Source of the DNA: Flavihumibacter soli
GTDB taxonomy: Bacteria; Bacteroidota; Bacteroidia; Sphingobacteriales; Sphingobacteriaceae
Length of the DNA: 64,000 nt
Direction of reading: 5' to 3'
Assembly: GCF_010692725.1 (NCBI RefSeq)
Contig: NZ_JAAFZB010000094.1
Coordinates: forward strand, 1-64,000
This document shows positions 1 to 9,073 of the stretch, in pieces. The notes under the pieces are model-generated. The model was not told the origin of the DNA, searched no databases, and saw only the letters and a program-made list of their open reading frames with translations. The number at the start of each line of letters is the position of its first letter. The stretch's first letter is position 1. The translations under genes and the position numbers were made by a program.

Positions 1-240
1 CCTTGCTTTGGTCCTTTTTTAACAGGATCAAGGATAAAGGATCAAAGAACAAGGATAAACCCCTTGCTTTGGTCCTTTTTTAAAGGATCAAGGATAAAGG
101 ATCAAAGAACAAGGATAAACCGCTTGCTTTGGTCCTTTTTTATTTTCCAGCATTCATCCAACTCTGTTGTTCCTTATTCTTTATTCCTTATTCTTTGTTC
201 CTTGCTCTTTGTTCTTTGTTCCTTGTTCTTTTACTCCTTG
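1..240. repeat. Tandem ~60-bp repeats followed by polypyrimidine word repeats
   Basis: Two nearly identical 60-bp units (1-60 and 61-120) and a partial third (121-144) begin with CTTGCTTTGGTCC. Each unit is a loose inverted repeat: CCTTG-CTTTGGTCCTTT at one end faces AAAGGATCAAAGAACAAGG at the other. From about 165 to 240 the plus strand is almost pure pyrimidine built from CCTTGTTC, CTTTGTTC and TTATTC words. No coding sequence is credible here. The tract runs to the 3' end of the helicase gene at 231, so it may act in 3' end formation, but no clear terminator is visible. Confidence 0.8.
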
Positions 241-1664
241 TTCCTAAAGAACTGATCGCTGAAATTAACGAGGAATAGTTCCTTTGAACTCCGGGTGATA
301 CCGGTATAGAGCCAGCGCAGGAATTCTGTATTCAGCATTTCTTCAGTCAGATAGCCCTGATCGATAAACACAGCTTCCCATTGCCCTCCCTGCGCTTTAT
401 GGCAGGTAACTGCAAAGGCAAATTTAATCTGCAGGGCATTATAATAAGGGTCTTTCTTGATCTCCTGCAGTCGCATCCGCTTATTCTGTATGTGCTGGTA
501 ATCCTCCATAACTGCCTCAAACAGGCGTTTGCTATCTGCCGATGACAGGCTGGGTGTATCAGCATACAGCGTATCAAGCAAAACCTTGCAGGTTAGAGGT
601 TCGTCATCCGGATAATCCACCAATTCAAGCACTATTTCTGCAAAACGAAATCCGTACTGCTCATGCATATTACGGACTTTTCGTATCCGGCCGATGTCTC
701 CATTAGCAATAAAAGAACTGCTGTTATCTTCATTCTGAAGCCAGAAATAATTGTTCCGAACCACCATAATATAGTCCCCTCCCGTCAGTTCTTCCTCACG
801 GTATAAAATGCGGTTACGGATATTCTGATTGTAAGCATTTGCATTTTTATTGGAACGGCATACTACAAGCGTATTATCCATTCCGAATTTGTTGTATGCG
901 TAATTTAATCCTTCAACGAGTTTCTCCCCTGTCATGCGATAGACATCTGAAAAGCCCTTTATATCTATCTGTGGAAAAACGTTATTCTCCTGCCGGATGA
1001 GCTCACGTATAGAAGTAGCGTTAAAGAGGATACCAGAGGCCTTTTCCTGGCGTACGACATCGGTTAATTCATAACTGAATACATCCATTGCGAAATGATC
1101 CTTCAGTACCGATACATTCAGCGCCGGACTATCAGGTGACCCAACCGGAGGAAGCTGTGCCGTATCACCCACCAGCATGAGCGTACAGTTTTTACCGTTG
1201 TAAACGTAGCTCACCAGATCATGCAGCAGGCTCTGGCGACTGAAATCCCCTGCCTCGTCTGAGATCATGGAAGCTTCATCAACGATAAAAAGGGTATTTT
1301 CGGCAAGGTTATCCGCTAACACAAAATTCATATCCGGACTTGCTGCTTCTTTCTTCCTGTATATTCTTTTGTGGATAGTAAAGGCCTTTTTCCCGGAATA
1401 ACTGCTTATTACTTTTGCCGCCCGGCCGGTGGGGGCCAGCAAAACAGATTTCCTGTTAATCCGCGGTAATACTTTAACAAGGGCACTGATCAGGGTAGTC
1501 TTTCCCGTGCCTGCATAGCCCTTTAGAAGAAAGCATTCATCGCCATTCCCTGACTTCAGGAACCGTTCAAGCAAGGCAAATACTTCCAGCTGCTGACTGG
1601 TAGGTGTTTTACCGAAATGTTGTTCCAACAGTATATGGACTGGCTGCATGCCGCAAATTTGCAC
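231..1664 (-). CDS. RecD-like ATP-dependent DNA helicase (SF1, UvrD_C_2 type)
   Basis: A 477-residue SF1 helicase related to the RecD/exonuclease V alpha family, expected to unwind DNA 5'-3' during repair or recombination. Walker A GYAGTGKT lies at residues 49-56, Walker B FIVDEAS near 126-132, the motif III-like LVGDTAQLPPV follows, and the C-terminal part carries TCHKAQGGQWEAVFID and YTGITRS, typical of the UvrD_C_2 half. It is shorter than true RecD and lacks the long N-terminal domain, as is common for stand-alone RecD-like helicases of Bacteroidota. No RecB or RecC gene is nearby, so a RecBCD role is not supported. Met1 is used here; Met6 (MQPVH) is an equally good start. Confidence 0.88.
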   Translation of the reverse strand: MQICGMQPVHILLEQHFGKTPTSQQLEVFALLERFLKSGNGDECFLLKGYAGTGKTTLISALVKVLPRINRKSVLLAPTGRAAKVISSYSGKKAFTIHKRIYRKKEAASPDMNFVLADNLAENTLFIVDEASMISDEAGDFSRQSLLHDLVSYVYNGKNCTLMLVGDTAQLPPVGSPDSPALNVSVLKDHFAMDVFSYELTDVVRQEKASGILFNATSIRELIRQENNVFPQIDIKGFSDVYRMTGEKLVEGLNYAYNKFGMDNTLVVCRSNKNANAYNQNIRNRILYREEELTGGDYIMVVRNNYFWLQNEDNSSSFIANGDIGRIRKVRNMHEQYGFRFAEIVLELVDYPDDEPLTCKVLLDTLYADTPSLSSADSKRLFEAVMEDYQHIQNKRMRLQEIKKDPYYNALQIKFAFAVTCHKAQGGQWEAVFIDQGYLTEEMLNTEFLRWLYTGITRSSKELFLVNFSDQFFRNKE

Positions 1665-1743
1665 AATCTGTATGAGCTAACCTATAATACCCAAAAGCGA
1701 TTTAACACGGAATTTTAAATCAGCTATATTAGCTCAGAAAGTT

Positions 1744-1751
1744 TATTTTTG
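1744..1751 (+). promoter_or_regulatory. Candidate -7 box (TATTTTTG) of the DUF3822-rsmD operon
   Basis: TATTTTTG matches the Bacteroidota sigma-ABfr -7 word TAnnTTTG and lies 8 bases before the first ATG at 1759, so the transcript would be almost leaderless. A convincing TTG at -33 was not found, which lowers confidence. Confidence 0.35.
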
Positions 1752-1758
1752 CCTGCAG

Positions 1759-2610
1759 ATGATGAATAGTCCGATCCACTTAACCGATGAGCATTTCAAC
1801 CTGGATGATGCAGGTAATTGCCATTTACTTATTCATTTAGCCCCTCACTCCTATTCTTACGCCATCGTCGACAAAGACCACGATCGCCTGGGCGTTCTGG
1901 TTAGAAAAACATTTCCTGCCCATGCTGATACAATAAGTAATGCAGAAAGACTCGAACTATTTCGGGCAGAAAATGAATATCTGAGACAGGAATTCCGGAA
2001 AGTAAAGATCAGCGTGGAAACAAAAGCCTTTACGTTCATTCCGGAAGAATTGTACTCCGGCAATGATGTATCGCAATACAGCAAGTACATAGCATCACCT
2101 CCGGAAGCAGCCCTTCTCAATTCAGATATCAAGCCTTACAAGGTCAGGACTGTTGCTGCAATCGAAGCAGATCTTGAAAGCAGTGTGAAAAATTCATTTC
2201 AGGATCCGCTTATCGTTAGTCAGGCAAATCCCTTTATTGCAGGAATTTATAACCTGATCATAAGCGGAAACCCAAGCGGTCTGTTCTTAAATTTTGGTGA
2301 AAATTGTTTTGAAGCAGCTTTTATACAGAGTGGAATATTTGAATTCTACAATATCTTTGAAATCCCTACAGCTGATGAGTTTAACTATTTCCTCCTGAAC
2401 CTCCTTAATCAGCTGTCTATCGACGACAGTACTTATGTGACTCTTTCCGGTGAGATACAAGAGGGAGATGAAAACTACCTCCGTATAACTAAATATTTCA
2501 CACAGGTATCGTTTACAGATGTTAAGCTAATGAATAGTGGAAACGGAGCATTTAAACGTGTTCCAACCCACGAATTTTTTTCCCTCTTAAGCCTGGATCT
2601 ATGCGAATAA
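1759..2610 (+). CDS. DUF3822 family protein
   Basis: A 283-residue protein of unknown biochemical function. I recognise it as DUF3822 by its general sequence and its position directly before rsmD and coaD, an arrangement familiar in Bacteroidota. The sequence has no signal peptide or membrane segment. Its central part (about 145-215, with GLFLNFGENCFEAAFIQSG) has the strand-rich feel of an actin/Hsp70-like ATPase fold, which is an inference only. The last bases overlap rsmD by 10 nt, so the two are probably translationally coupled. Two adjacent ATG codons (1759 and 1762) could each serve as start. Confidence 0.8.
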   Translation: MMNSPIHLTDEHFNLDDAGNCHLLIHLAPHSYSYAIVDKDHDRLGVLVRKTFPAHADTISNAERLELFRAENEYLRQEFRKVKISVETKAFTFIPEELYSGNDVSQYSKYIASPPEAALLNSDIKPYKVRTVAAIEADLESSVKNSFQDPLIVSQANPFIAGIYNLIISGNPSGLFLNFGENCFEAAFIQSGIFEFYNIFEIPTADEFNYFLLNLLNQLSIDDSTYVTLSGEIQEGDENYLRITKYFTQVSFTDVKLMNSGNGAFKRVPTHEFFSLLSLDLCE

Positions 2611-3137
2611 TCGGCGGGAGATTAAAAGGATTACGGATCAATCCACCGGCTAATTTACCCGTAAGACCCACGACCGATCTGGCAAAGGAAGCCCTTTTTA
2701 ATATCCTCTATAACCAGTTTGATTTCGAGGATATCCGGGTACTGGACCTATTCAGTGGCACAGGCAATATATCGCTTGAATTCGCATCCCGCGGTGTTCC
2801 GGAAGTGGTAGCTGTTGATCGTGACTTTGGATGCTTTAATTATCTGAAGAAAATCTCGAAGGAATTAAAAGTGGAAACAATCAAGCTCTATAAAGCGGAT
2901 GTCTTTAAATTTCTTGAACTGGAGACCGAACCTTTCGACCTGATCTTTGCAGATCCTCCTTACGACCTTACACGAATTCCTGAGATCGCAAAGGTGGTGT
3001 TTGACCGGGCACTGGTTAAAGAAGGGGGATATCTTATTATTGAGCATCCCAGCATGAAAAAACTGGACAATCATCCTAATTTTAAGGAACAAAGACTGTA
3101 TGGCTCTTCGTCATTTAGCTTTTTTGGAAAGGAATAG
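2601..3137 (+). CDS. rsmD: 16S rRNA (guanine(966)-N(2))-methyltransferase RsmD
   Basis: A 178-residue SAM-dependent methyltransferase that methylates G966 of 16S rRNA in the assembling 30S subunit. The N terminus RIIGGRLKGLRI is typical of RsmD. Motif I, VLDLFSGTGNISLE, is at about residues 48-61 and the N6/N2-methylase signature DPPYDL at about 120-125, the substrate-guanine site. Length fits the family. The start codon lies inside the end of the DUF3822 gene, and coaD follows 56 bases downstream, the familiar rsmD-coaD pairing. Confidence 0.95.
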   Translation: MRIIGGRLKGLRINPPANLPVRPTTDLAKEALFNILYNQFDFEDIRVLDLFSGTGNISLEFASRGVPEVVAVDRDFGCFNYLKKISKELKVETIKLYKADVFKFLELETEPFDLIFADPPYDLTRIPEIAKVVFDRALVKEGGYLIIEHPSMKKLDNHPNFKEQRLYGSSSFSFFGKE

Positions 3138-3193
3138 TCAGGCTGTACCTGCCAAATTTCAGATCATCAAATTAAATCTATTACCTTTAATCT

Positions 3194-3655
3194 ATGAAGA
3201 TAGCCCTGTTTCCCGGCTCATTTGACCCGGTCACCAAAGCACACGTTGATATCCTCAAACGCTCCGTCTCATTATTCGATAAAGTGATTGTGGGTATCGG
3301 ACTCAACAGCAGCAAGCCTTCTTTTTTAAGTTCTGATACGCGGAAGAGAATGCTGGAAGCAGTATTTGCCGACCAGCCTAAGGTCGAGGTAATGGTATAT
3401 GAAGGTTTAACGGTAGAATTCTGTAAAAAGATCAACGCGTCCTATATGATCAGAGGGATTCGTACGGTATCTGACTTTGAATATGAAAAGGCCATCGCAC
3501 AGATGAACCACGCACTGGTTCCGGAGATAGAAAGCATCTTTATCGTCAGCAAACCGGGTTACTCATCCATCAGTTCCACAATTGTTCGCGATATATTAAG
3601 AAACCACGGCGACGTCAGCCAGTTTATTCCGAAAGAAGCGAGGGAATTTTTATAA
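3194..3655 (+). CDS. coaD: Pantetheine-phosphate adenylyltransferase (CoaD)
   Basis: A 153-residue nucleotidyltransferase that joins ATP and 4'-phosphopantetheine to give dephospho-CoA, the penultimate step of CoA synthesis. The N terminus ALFPGSFDPVTKAHVDIL is the PPAT signature; the usual TxGH box reads TKAH here, keeping the catalytic His. YMIRGIRTVSDFEYE (about residues 87-101) and the ISSTIVRD segment near 128-135 complete the family pattern. Length is typical. It is probably transcribed with rsmD and converges on the Nudix gene, whose stop codon is 7 bases away. Confidence 0.96.
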   Translation: MKIALFPGSFDPVTKAHVDILKRSVSLFDKVIVGIGLNSSKPSFLSSDTRKRMLEAVFADQPKVEVMVYEGLTVEFCKKINASYMIRGIRTVSDFEYEKAIAQMNHALVPEIESIFIVSKPGYSSISSTIVRDILRNHGDVSQFIPKEAREFL

Positions 3656-3662
3656 ATGTTTC

Positions 3663-4265
3663 CTACACTTCAATCCGGCCGATGACGTCCCTGATCATCG
3701 GATAGGTGTTTTTCTTTACTAAATCAAAATCTGCCGGTGAAAGCCAGCGGGCTTCCGTTATGTCTTCTTCTAATTGAGGTACCAGGTTCGGCTGATCATT
3801 TGCTCTCATGCGGTACCAGGTCGTTTTCTTTAATACTGTTTGCCGCTCCATTTCATAGATATGGTATGTCTTGCACAGTTTTTCGTCGAGATGGGTCACT
3901 TTAATTCCGCATTCTTCTTCCACTTCCCGAACAGCTGCTATTTTGGTTTTTTCGCCATCGTCAATTTTGCCCTTTGGAAGATCCCACTTTCCCTTCCTGA
4001 AGATGAAAAGATATTTATTCTCTTCGTTGCGTACGAGACCACCGGCGGCTTTAATGAACCTTAAAGAAAGCTTGATCTTTTTAAACAGTTGCCTGGCATT
4101 AGGTGTAGTCATCAGGTAAACAGATGGATGAGGGACATCCCGGAAGCGGTTATAAAAACTAAAAAATTCAAATCCCTCATAATCAATTCGTTGGTAATTT
4201 GAGAACGACTGACTAGCAGTTTCTGTAATGATTAACTCGGTTTGGTTGATATATATTTGATACAT
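3663..4265 (-). CDS. Nudix hydrolase
   Basis: About 200 residues. The Nudix box G(x5)E(x7)REVEEECG sits near residues 97-119 after LPKGKIDDGE, so the protein should hydrolyse a nucleoside-diphosphate-linked substrate with a divalent metal; the substrate cannot be told from sequence. The first ~85 residues are an extra region seen in some Bacteroidota Nudix proteins. I start it at MYQIYINQ (4265). The longer open frame to 4352 would run into pyrE on the other strand. The two divergent start codons are only 7 bases apart, so the promoters of each gene must lie at or inside the other gene. Confidence 0.9.
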   Translation of the reverse strand: MYQIYINQTELIITETASQSFSNYQRIDYEGFEFFSFYNRFRDVPHPSVYLMTTPNARQLFKKIKLSLRFIKAAGGLVRNEENKYLFIFRKGKWDLPKGKIDDGEKTKIAAVREVEEECGIKVTHLDEKLCKTYHIYEMERQTVLKKTTWYRMRANDQPNLVPQLEEDITEARWLSPADFDLVKKNTYPMIRDVIGRIEV

Positions 4266-4268
4266 TTG
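4241..4268 (+). promoter_or_regulatory. Candidate pyrE promoter overlapping the Nudix start
   Basis: Two overlapping TAnnTTTG words, TATATTTG (4252-4259) and TACATTTG (4261-4268), lie directly before the pyrE ATG at 4273, with a TTTG at 4241-4244 upstream. The first would give a leader of only a few bases; the second would put the transcript start at the ATG. Both overlap the first codons of the divergent Nudix gene. Confidence 0.35.
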
Positions 4269-4272
4269 CGGT

Positions 4273-4935
4273 ATGAGTAACAAGAATGAGATTGAACAGA
4301 AAGTAGCGGAATTTTTGTTGCAAATTAAAGCAATTAAATTACAACCCAACAATCCATTTACCTGGGCGTCCGGCTGGAAATCTCCAATATATTGCGATAA
4401 TCGTATTACGCTTTCTCACCCTTCAATACGTACTTATATCCGCCAAAGACTTGCTTCCCTGGTACAGGAAGAGTATGGATCTGTCTCTGTTGTTGCGGGA
4501 GTAGCGACAGCAGGAATTCCACAGGGTGTTTTAGTCGCCCAGGAATTGGGACTTCCCTTTATCTATGTGCGTTCGGCGCCTAAAGGTCATGGCCGGGGGA
4601 ATTTGATTGAAGGTGAATATTCCGAAGGTCAGCGTGTTGTTGTCGTGGAGGATTTAATTTCAACGGGCAAAAGCAGCCTGCAGGCGGTCGAAGCCCTCCG
4701 GGAAGCTGGTCTGGAGGTAGCAGGATTAGTCGCTATTTTCAATTATGGTTTTGATGCCGCTACAGAGAATTTCAAAAATGCGAAATGCCGGTTTACAACC
4801 TTGTCTAATTACAGCGCGCTGATAGACTATGCGGCAAATCATAATTTTGTGTCAGAGGATGACCTTAACTTATTACGCCAATGGCGGGAGAATCCCTCAG
4901 AGTGGGGCGATTCGATTCATCAAACAACAGCCTGA
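4273..4935 (+). CDS. pyrE: Orotate phosphoribosyltransferase (PyrE)
   Basis: A 220-residue type I phosphoribosyltransferase of de novo pyrimidine synthesis: orotate plus PRPP gives OMP and pyrophosphate. The PRPP-binding loop VVVVEDLISTGKSS is at about residues 119-132 and the lysine-rich catalytic loop RSAPKGHGRGN at about 101-111. FTWASGWKSPIYCDNR near the N terminus is typical of OPRTases. Length fits. An SRPBCC protein starts 6 bases after its stop, so the two probably form an operon; divergent Nudix gene upstream. Confidence 0.96.
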   Translation: MSNKNEIEQKVAEFLLQIKAIKLQPNNPFTWASGWKSPIYCDNRITLSHPSIRTYIRQRLASLVQEEYGSVSVVAGVATAGIPQGVLVAQELGLPFIYVRSAPKGHGRGNLIEGEYSEGQRVVVVEDLISTGKSSLQAVEALREAGLEVAGLVAIFNYGFDAATENFKNAKCRFTTLSNYSALIDYAANHNFVSEDDLNLLRQWRENPSEWGDSIHQTTA

Positions 4936-4940
4936 TCCAA

Positions 4941-5345
4941 ATGACTATCATTCAAAGTAAGACAACTATCGATAAGCCAGCTTCTGAAGTTTATGCTTTT
5001 CTTGCTGATCTGAATAATCATCAGCAGTTAATGCCCGAAAATATCTACAATTGGTCTTCAACAACAGATGAAGCTCGTTTTACTATCCAAAACATGGCAA
5101 AACTGGCATTGAAGGTCGCGTCCCGTTCAGAGAACCAGGAAATTGTTATAGTTCCTTCAGAACAGGCGCCCTTTCCTGTTGAGTTAAAATGGACAGTGAA
5201 TGACCTTGGTAATGGAGCTACGGAAGCGATACACACCATTTCTGCTGAATTAAATATGATGATGAAAATGTTGGCAAGCGGTCCGCTGCAGAAACTGGCA
5301 GATCATCAGACAGAAAGATTAAAAATGGTCAATGATAAGCTCTGA
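4941..5345 (+). CDS. SRPBCC (START-like) family protein
   Basis: A 134-residue cytosolic protein with the SRPBCC pattern: TTIDKPASEVYAFLADLNNH at the N terminus (strand plus helix pair), a beta-rich middle and a long C-terminal helix ending LADHQTERLKMVNDKL. The fold forms a hydrophobic ligand cavity; no ligand can be named. Start chosen at MTIIQSK (4941), just after the pyrE stop; a longer frame starting at 4881 would overlap pyrE. A strong terminator overlaps its stop codon, so pyrE and this gene make a two-gene unit. Confidence 0.85.
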   Translation: MTIIQSKTTIDKPASEVYAFLADLNNHQQLMPENIYNWSSTTDEARFTIQNMAKLALKVASRSENQEIVIVPSEQAPFPVELKWTVNDLGNGATEAIHTISAELNMMMKMLASGPLQKLADHQTERLKMVNDKL

Positions 5346-5365
5346 GAAATCAGAGTTTTTTTTTT
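5340..5365 (+). terminator. Intrinsic terminator of pyrE-SRPBCC
   Basis: CTCTGA (5340-5345), loop GAAA, TCAGAG (5350-5355), then ten T residues. The stem uses the stop codon itself. Confidence 0.85.
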
Positions 5366-5491
5366 GCGGGCATTTCCAAACATCCTCCCTATCATCTCTT
5401 CCTACAACGAACAACTCATTAACGTTCGGAACTTCAGGATTTTCCTAAATTTTCCATAATCTTATTTGTATGTTGCTATAAATCCTTACTC

Positions 5492-6331
5492 ATGACTAAG
5501 AATTTGATACTAATTCAATGCAAAGATCAGATTGGACTTGTGGCAACCATTTCCCGCATACTCGCTGATCATACTTTGAACATCACTTCAATGCGCGAAT
5601 TTGTCGATGAACAGTCCGCTTCCTTTTTCACCAGGATAGAGTGTTCAGGCTTGTTGCCTTCTTTAAAGGCCCTTCAAATCGAGTTAGAGCGAGAACTTCC
5701 TTCGAAAGCCGCTGTAAGGATCAATCCTAACCAGGAGAAAAAGATCGCAATACTGGTTACAAAAGAATATCACTGTCTGGCGGATACCTTAAGCCGGCAT
5801 TTCTTTAAGTCCCTTGATGCCGAGGTGTGTTGTGTCATTGGAAATCATAGTAACCTTTCGGATTTTACCAGGCGATTCGAAATCCCCTTTCACCATGTTT
5901 CCCATGAAAATCTATCGAAAGCCGATTTTGAAAATGAGATTGCAGATATCCTTCAAAACTACAGTCCCGACTATATTGTACTATCCAAATTCATGCGAAT
6001 ACTTTCCCCGGAATTTATTAAGCAGTTTGAAAATCGCATCATCAATATCCACCACTCATTTTTGCCTGCTTTCATAGGAGCCAGTCCTTACAGGCAGGCC
6101 TATGAACGCGGTGTCAAGATCATCGGGGCAACTGCGCATTTCGTTACAAACGACCTGGATGAGGGACCGATCATCGTTCAACAGATCATCCCGGTGAATC
6201 ACGCCTTTAGCGTTAACGACATGGTGGTTGCCGGCAAAGAAGTGGAGACTGCTGTTCTTTCGAAAGCCCTCACATTGCTCCTGCAGGACCGGGTTTTTAT
6301 TGCCGGCAACAAAACAGTCATTTTTGAATAA
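5492..6331 (+). CDS. purU: Formyltetrahydrofolate deformylase (PurU)
   Basis: A 279-residue hydrolase of 10-formyl-THF to THF and formate, balancing one-carbon pools. Residues 1-80 form an ACT domain (LILIQCKDQIGLVATISRIL), and 88-279 a formyltransferase-type catalytic domain. NIHHSFLPAFIGASPYRQAY near 185-204 carries the catalytic His and DEGPIIVQQ near 222-230 the catalytic Asp. Length and domain order match PurU. It stands alone between a terminator upstream and clpB downstream. Confidence 0.95.
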   Translation: MTKNLILIQCKDQIGLVATISRILADHTLNITSMREFVDEQSASFFTRIECSGLLPSLKALQIELERELPSKAAVRINPNQEKKIAILVTKEYHCLADTLSRHFFKSLDAEVCCVIGNHSNLSDFTRRFEIPFHHVSHENLSKADFENEIADILQNYSPDYIVLSKFMRILSPEFIKQFENRIINIHHSFLPAFIGASPYRQAYERGVKIIGATAHFVTNDLDEGPIIVQQIIPVNHAFSVNDMVVAGKEVETAVLSKALTLLLQDRVFIAGNKTVIFE

Positions 6332-6463
6332 GGATGCTGTTAATATAACAGTCCAATTCTACTCTCAACCGACAATTAGTCATTGGAAATTTAGAAAATA
6401 CCGTCATTTTTTCCGAAATACCTGCTTTCATATACATGGTCATTGTTTTGATTATCAGGTGTT

Positions 6464-9070
6464 ATGAACTTCAATAACTTTACTATAAAAGCACAGGAAG
6501 CCATTCAGAAGGCTTCGGAAATAGCCTCGGGCAACCAGCAGCAGGCTATTGAGACCGCGCATATTTTAAAGGGTTTATTACTGGTAGACGAGAATGTGAT
6601 CAGCTACCTGCTGAAAAAGCTAAACGTCAATATCAGCCGTCTCGATTCGGTGTTAGACGCTCAGATCCAAAGCTTCCCTAAAGTGAGCGGTAGTGAGAGC
6701 TACCTGTCGTCATCTGCAAACACGGCCTTACAGAAGGCACAAAGCTACCTGAAGGAATTTAAAGACGAGTTTGTTTCCGTCGAACATATTCTGCTTGGGC
6801 TTTTGAGCTCGGGAGACAAGGTAAGCACCATATTAAAGGACTCAGGTGTTAACGAGAAAGACCTGAAAAAGGCGATCACTGAGCTCCGCGGCAACACCCG
6901 GGTAACTGATCCGAATGCCGAAGCAACTTACAATGCGCTTAATAAATATGCCCGCAATCTGAACGAATATGCGGAGTCCGGCAAGCTTGATCCCGTTATC
7001 GGCCGTGACGAAGAGATCAGGAGGGTGATCCAAATCCTGTCCCGCCGGACCAAGAACAATCCGATCCTGGTAGGTGAACCGGGTGTTGGTAAAACCGCCA
7101 TTGCCGAAGGCATCGCATTCCGTATTATCCAGGGCGATGTTCCTGAAAACCTGAAAAGCAAGACCGTTTATTCTCTTGATATGGGAGCCCTTATAGCAGG
7201 TGCTAAATACAAAGGTGAGTTCGAAGAGCGTTTGAAGGCCGTCATAAAGGAAGTAACGCAGAGTGACGGCGAGATCGTTATGTTTATCGATGAGATCCAT
7301 ACGCTGGTAGGTGCCGGCGGTGGCGAAGGGGCCATGGATGCCGCCAATATATTAAAACCGGCACTTGCACGTGGCGAGCTTCGTGCTATAGGAGCAACAA
7401 CACTCAATGAATATCAGAAATATATTGAGAAGGACAAGGCACTTGAACGGCGTTTCCAAAAAGTAATGGTCGATGAGCCTGATACGCAGGACGCGATCTC
7501 CATACTCCGGGGCTTGAAGGAACGATACGAAACCCATCATAAGGTCCGGATAAAAGATGAGGCTATCATTGCGGCGGTTGAATTATCGCAGCGATATATC
7601 TCTGATCGGTTTCTGCCAGATAAAGCGATAGACCTGATGGATGAAGCGGCATCGAAGTTAAGGCTGGAAATGGATTCTGTTCCTGAAGCAGTTGATGAGT
7701 TGAACCGAAAGATCATGCAGCTCGAAATTGAACGGGAAGCGATCAAACGGGAGAACGATCAGAAAAAAGTAGCTGAACTTAGCGAAGAGATCGCTAACCT
7801 CACACAGGAGCGTGATTCGCTGAAAGCAAAATGGCAGGGTGAAAAAGACCTGGTAGATGCCATCAACAGGAAACTTGAAGAAATTGAAAATTATAAACTG
7901 GAGGCCGACCAGGCTGAAAGGGCGGGCGACTATGGTAAGGTGGCCGAAATCCGTTATGGCAAGATCAAAGAAGCCCAGGATGAGGTTGACAGACTGAAAA
8001 AAGACCTGGAAGCAAACCAGGCTGACGGTCGCATGCTGAAGGAAGAGGTAACCACGGAGGATATCGCAGGCGTGGTTTCCCGGTGGACAGGTATTCCAGT
8101 CACCAAAATGGTTCAAAGTGAACGTGTGAAACTGTTACACCTTGAAGATGAACTTCATAAACGGGTGGCAGGTCAGCATGAAGCGATCGAAGCTATTTCC
8201 GATGCTATACGCAGATCACGTGCTGGATTACAGGACCAACGCAAACCCATCGGATCATTTATTTTCCTTGGAACTACCGGGGTCGGTAAAACCGAGCTGG
8301 CAAAAGCATTGGCAGAATTCCTGTTCAACGATGAGCACGCGATGGTCCGCATTGATATGAGTGAATACCAGGAACGGCACTCGGTGTCACGCCTGATCGG
8401 AGCTCCTCCGGGCTATGTGGGCTATGATGAAGGGGGACAACTTACGGAAGCTGTGCGCAGGAAACCTTATTCAGTGATACTGCTCGATGAAATTGAAAAA
8501 GCTCATCCGGATGTTTTCAATATCCTGCTCCAGGTACTTGACGATGGTCGTCTTACAGATAACAAAGGTCGTGTAGTGAATTTCAAAAACACTATTATAA
8601 TCATGACCTCCAATATCGGTTCACACCTTATCCAGGAAAACTTTAAGGGTCTGGATGAAGTCAACCGCGAGGAAGTGATCGCGAAAACAAAGAGCGAATT
8701 GTTTGAACTCCTAAAACAGACGATCCGTCCGGAGTTCCTGAACCGCATTGATGATCTCATTATGTTTACACCGCTTACACGGGATGAACTTCGGGATATT
8801 GTTGATCTGCAATTTAAAGGCGTTCAAAGAACACTGGCTGAGATGGGTATCGAGATCGAGGCTTCTGACGAGGCGCTGGACTGGCTGGCACAGCTGGGCT
8901 ATGATCCTCAGTTCGGGGCAAGGCCTTTGAAACGGGTAATTCAGAAAAAACTACTGAACGAATTGTCGAAAAGTATTCTTTCAGGAAAAGTCGATAAAGA
9001 CAGTAAGATCAAGCTGGATGTATTTGACAACCAGTTTGTGTTCATGAATATGACCGCGGAGGCGCAGTAA
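6464..9070 (+). CDS. clpB: ATP-dependent chaperone ClpB
   Basis: An 868-residue hexameric AAA+ disaggregase that works with DnaK/DnaJ to rescue aggregated protein in the cytosol. Clp_N repeats occupy about 1-145; AAA-1 has Walker A GEPGVGKT at about 204-211 and [13 protein letters not shown]; the coiled-coil middle domain (about 400-530, rich in E/K heptads) separates it from AAA-2 with GTTGVGKT at about 603-610 and [13 protein letters not shown]. The middle domain distinguishes it from ClpA and ClpC. Full length and intact. A flavoprotein gene starts 3 bases after the stop, suggesting cotranscription. Confidence 0.97.
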   Translation: MNFNNFTIKAQEAIQKASEIASGNQQQAIETAHILKGLLLVDENVISYLLKKLNVNISRLDSVLDAQIQSFPKVSGSESYLSSSANTALQKAQSYLKEFKDEFVSVEHILLGLLSSGDKVSTILKDSGVNEKDLKKAITELRGNTRVTDPNAEATYNALNKYARNLNEYAESGKLDPVIGRDEEIRRVIQILSRRTKNNPILVGEPGVGKTAIAEGIAFRIIQGDVPENLKSKTVYSLDMGALIAGAKYKGEFEERLKAVIKEVTQSDGEIVMFIDEIHTLVGAGGGEGAMDAANILKPALARGELRAIGATTLNEYQKYIEKDKALERRFQKVMVDEPDTQDAISILRGLKERYETHHKVRIKDEAIIAAVELSQRYISDRFLPDKAIDLMDEAASKLRLEMDSVPEAVDELNRKIMQLEIEREAIKRENDQKKVAELSEEIANLTQERDSLKAKWQGEKDLVDAINRKLEEIENYKLEADQAERAGDYGKVAEIRYGKIKEAQDEVDRLKKDLEANQADGRMLKEEVTTEDIAGVVSRWTGIPVTKMVQSERVKLLHLEDELHKRVAGQHEAIEAISDAIRRSRAGLQDQRKPIGSFIFLGTTGVGKTELAKALAEFLFNDEHAMVRIDMSEYQERHSVSRLIGAPPGYVGYDEGGQLTEAVRRKPYSVILLDEIEKAHPDVFNILLQVLDDGRLTDNKGRVVNFKNTIIIMTSNIGSHLIQENFKGLDEVNREEVIAKTKSELFELLKQTIRPEFLNRIDDLIMFTPLTRDELRDIVDLQFKGVQRTLAEMGIEIEASDEALDWLAQLGYDPQFGARPLKRVIQKKLLNELSKSILSGKVDKDSKIKLDVFDNQFVFMNMTAEAQ

Positions 9071-9073
9071 ACA

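Noticed and set aside
64-255. 63-codon plus-strand frame in the first repeats
   Set aside because: It is made of repeat words read in frame (SLFLILCSLLFVLCSLFF), with no gene features.
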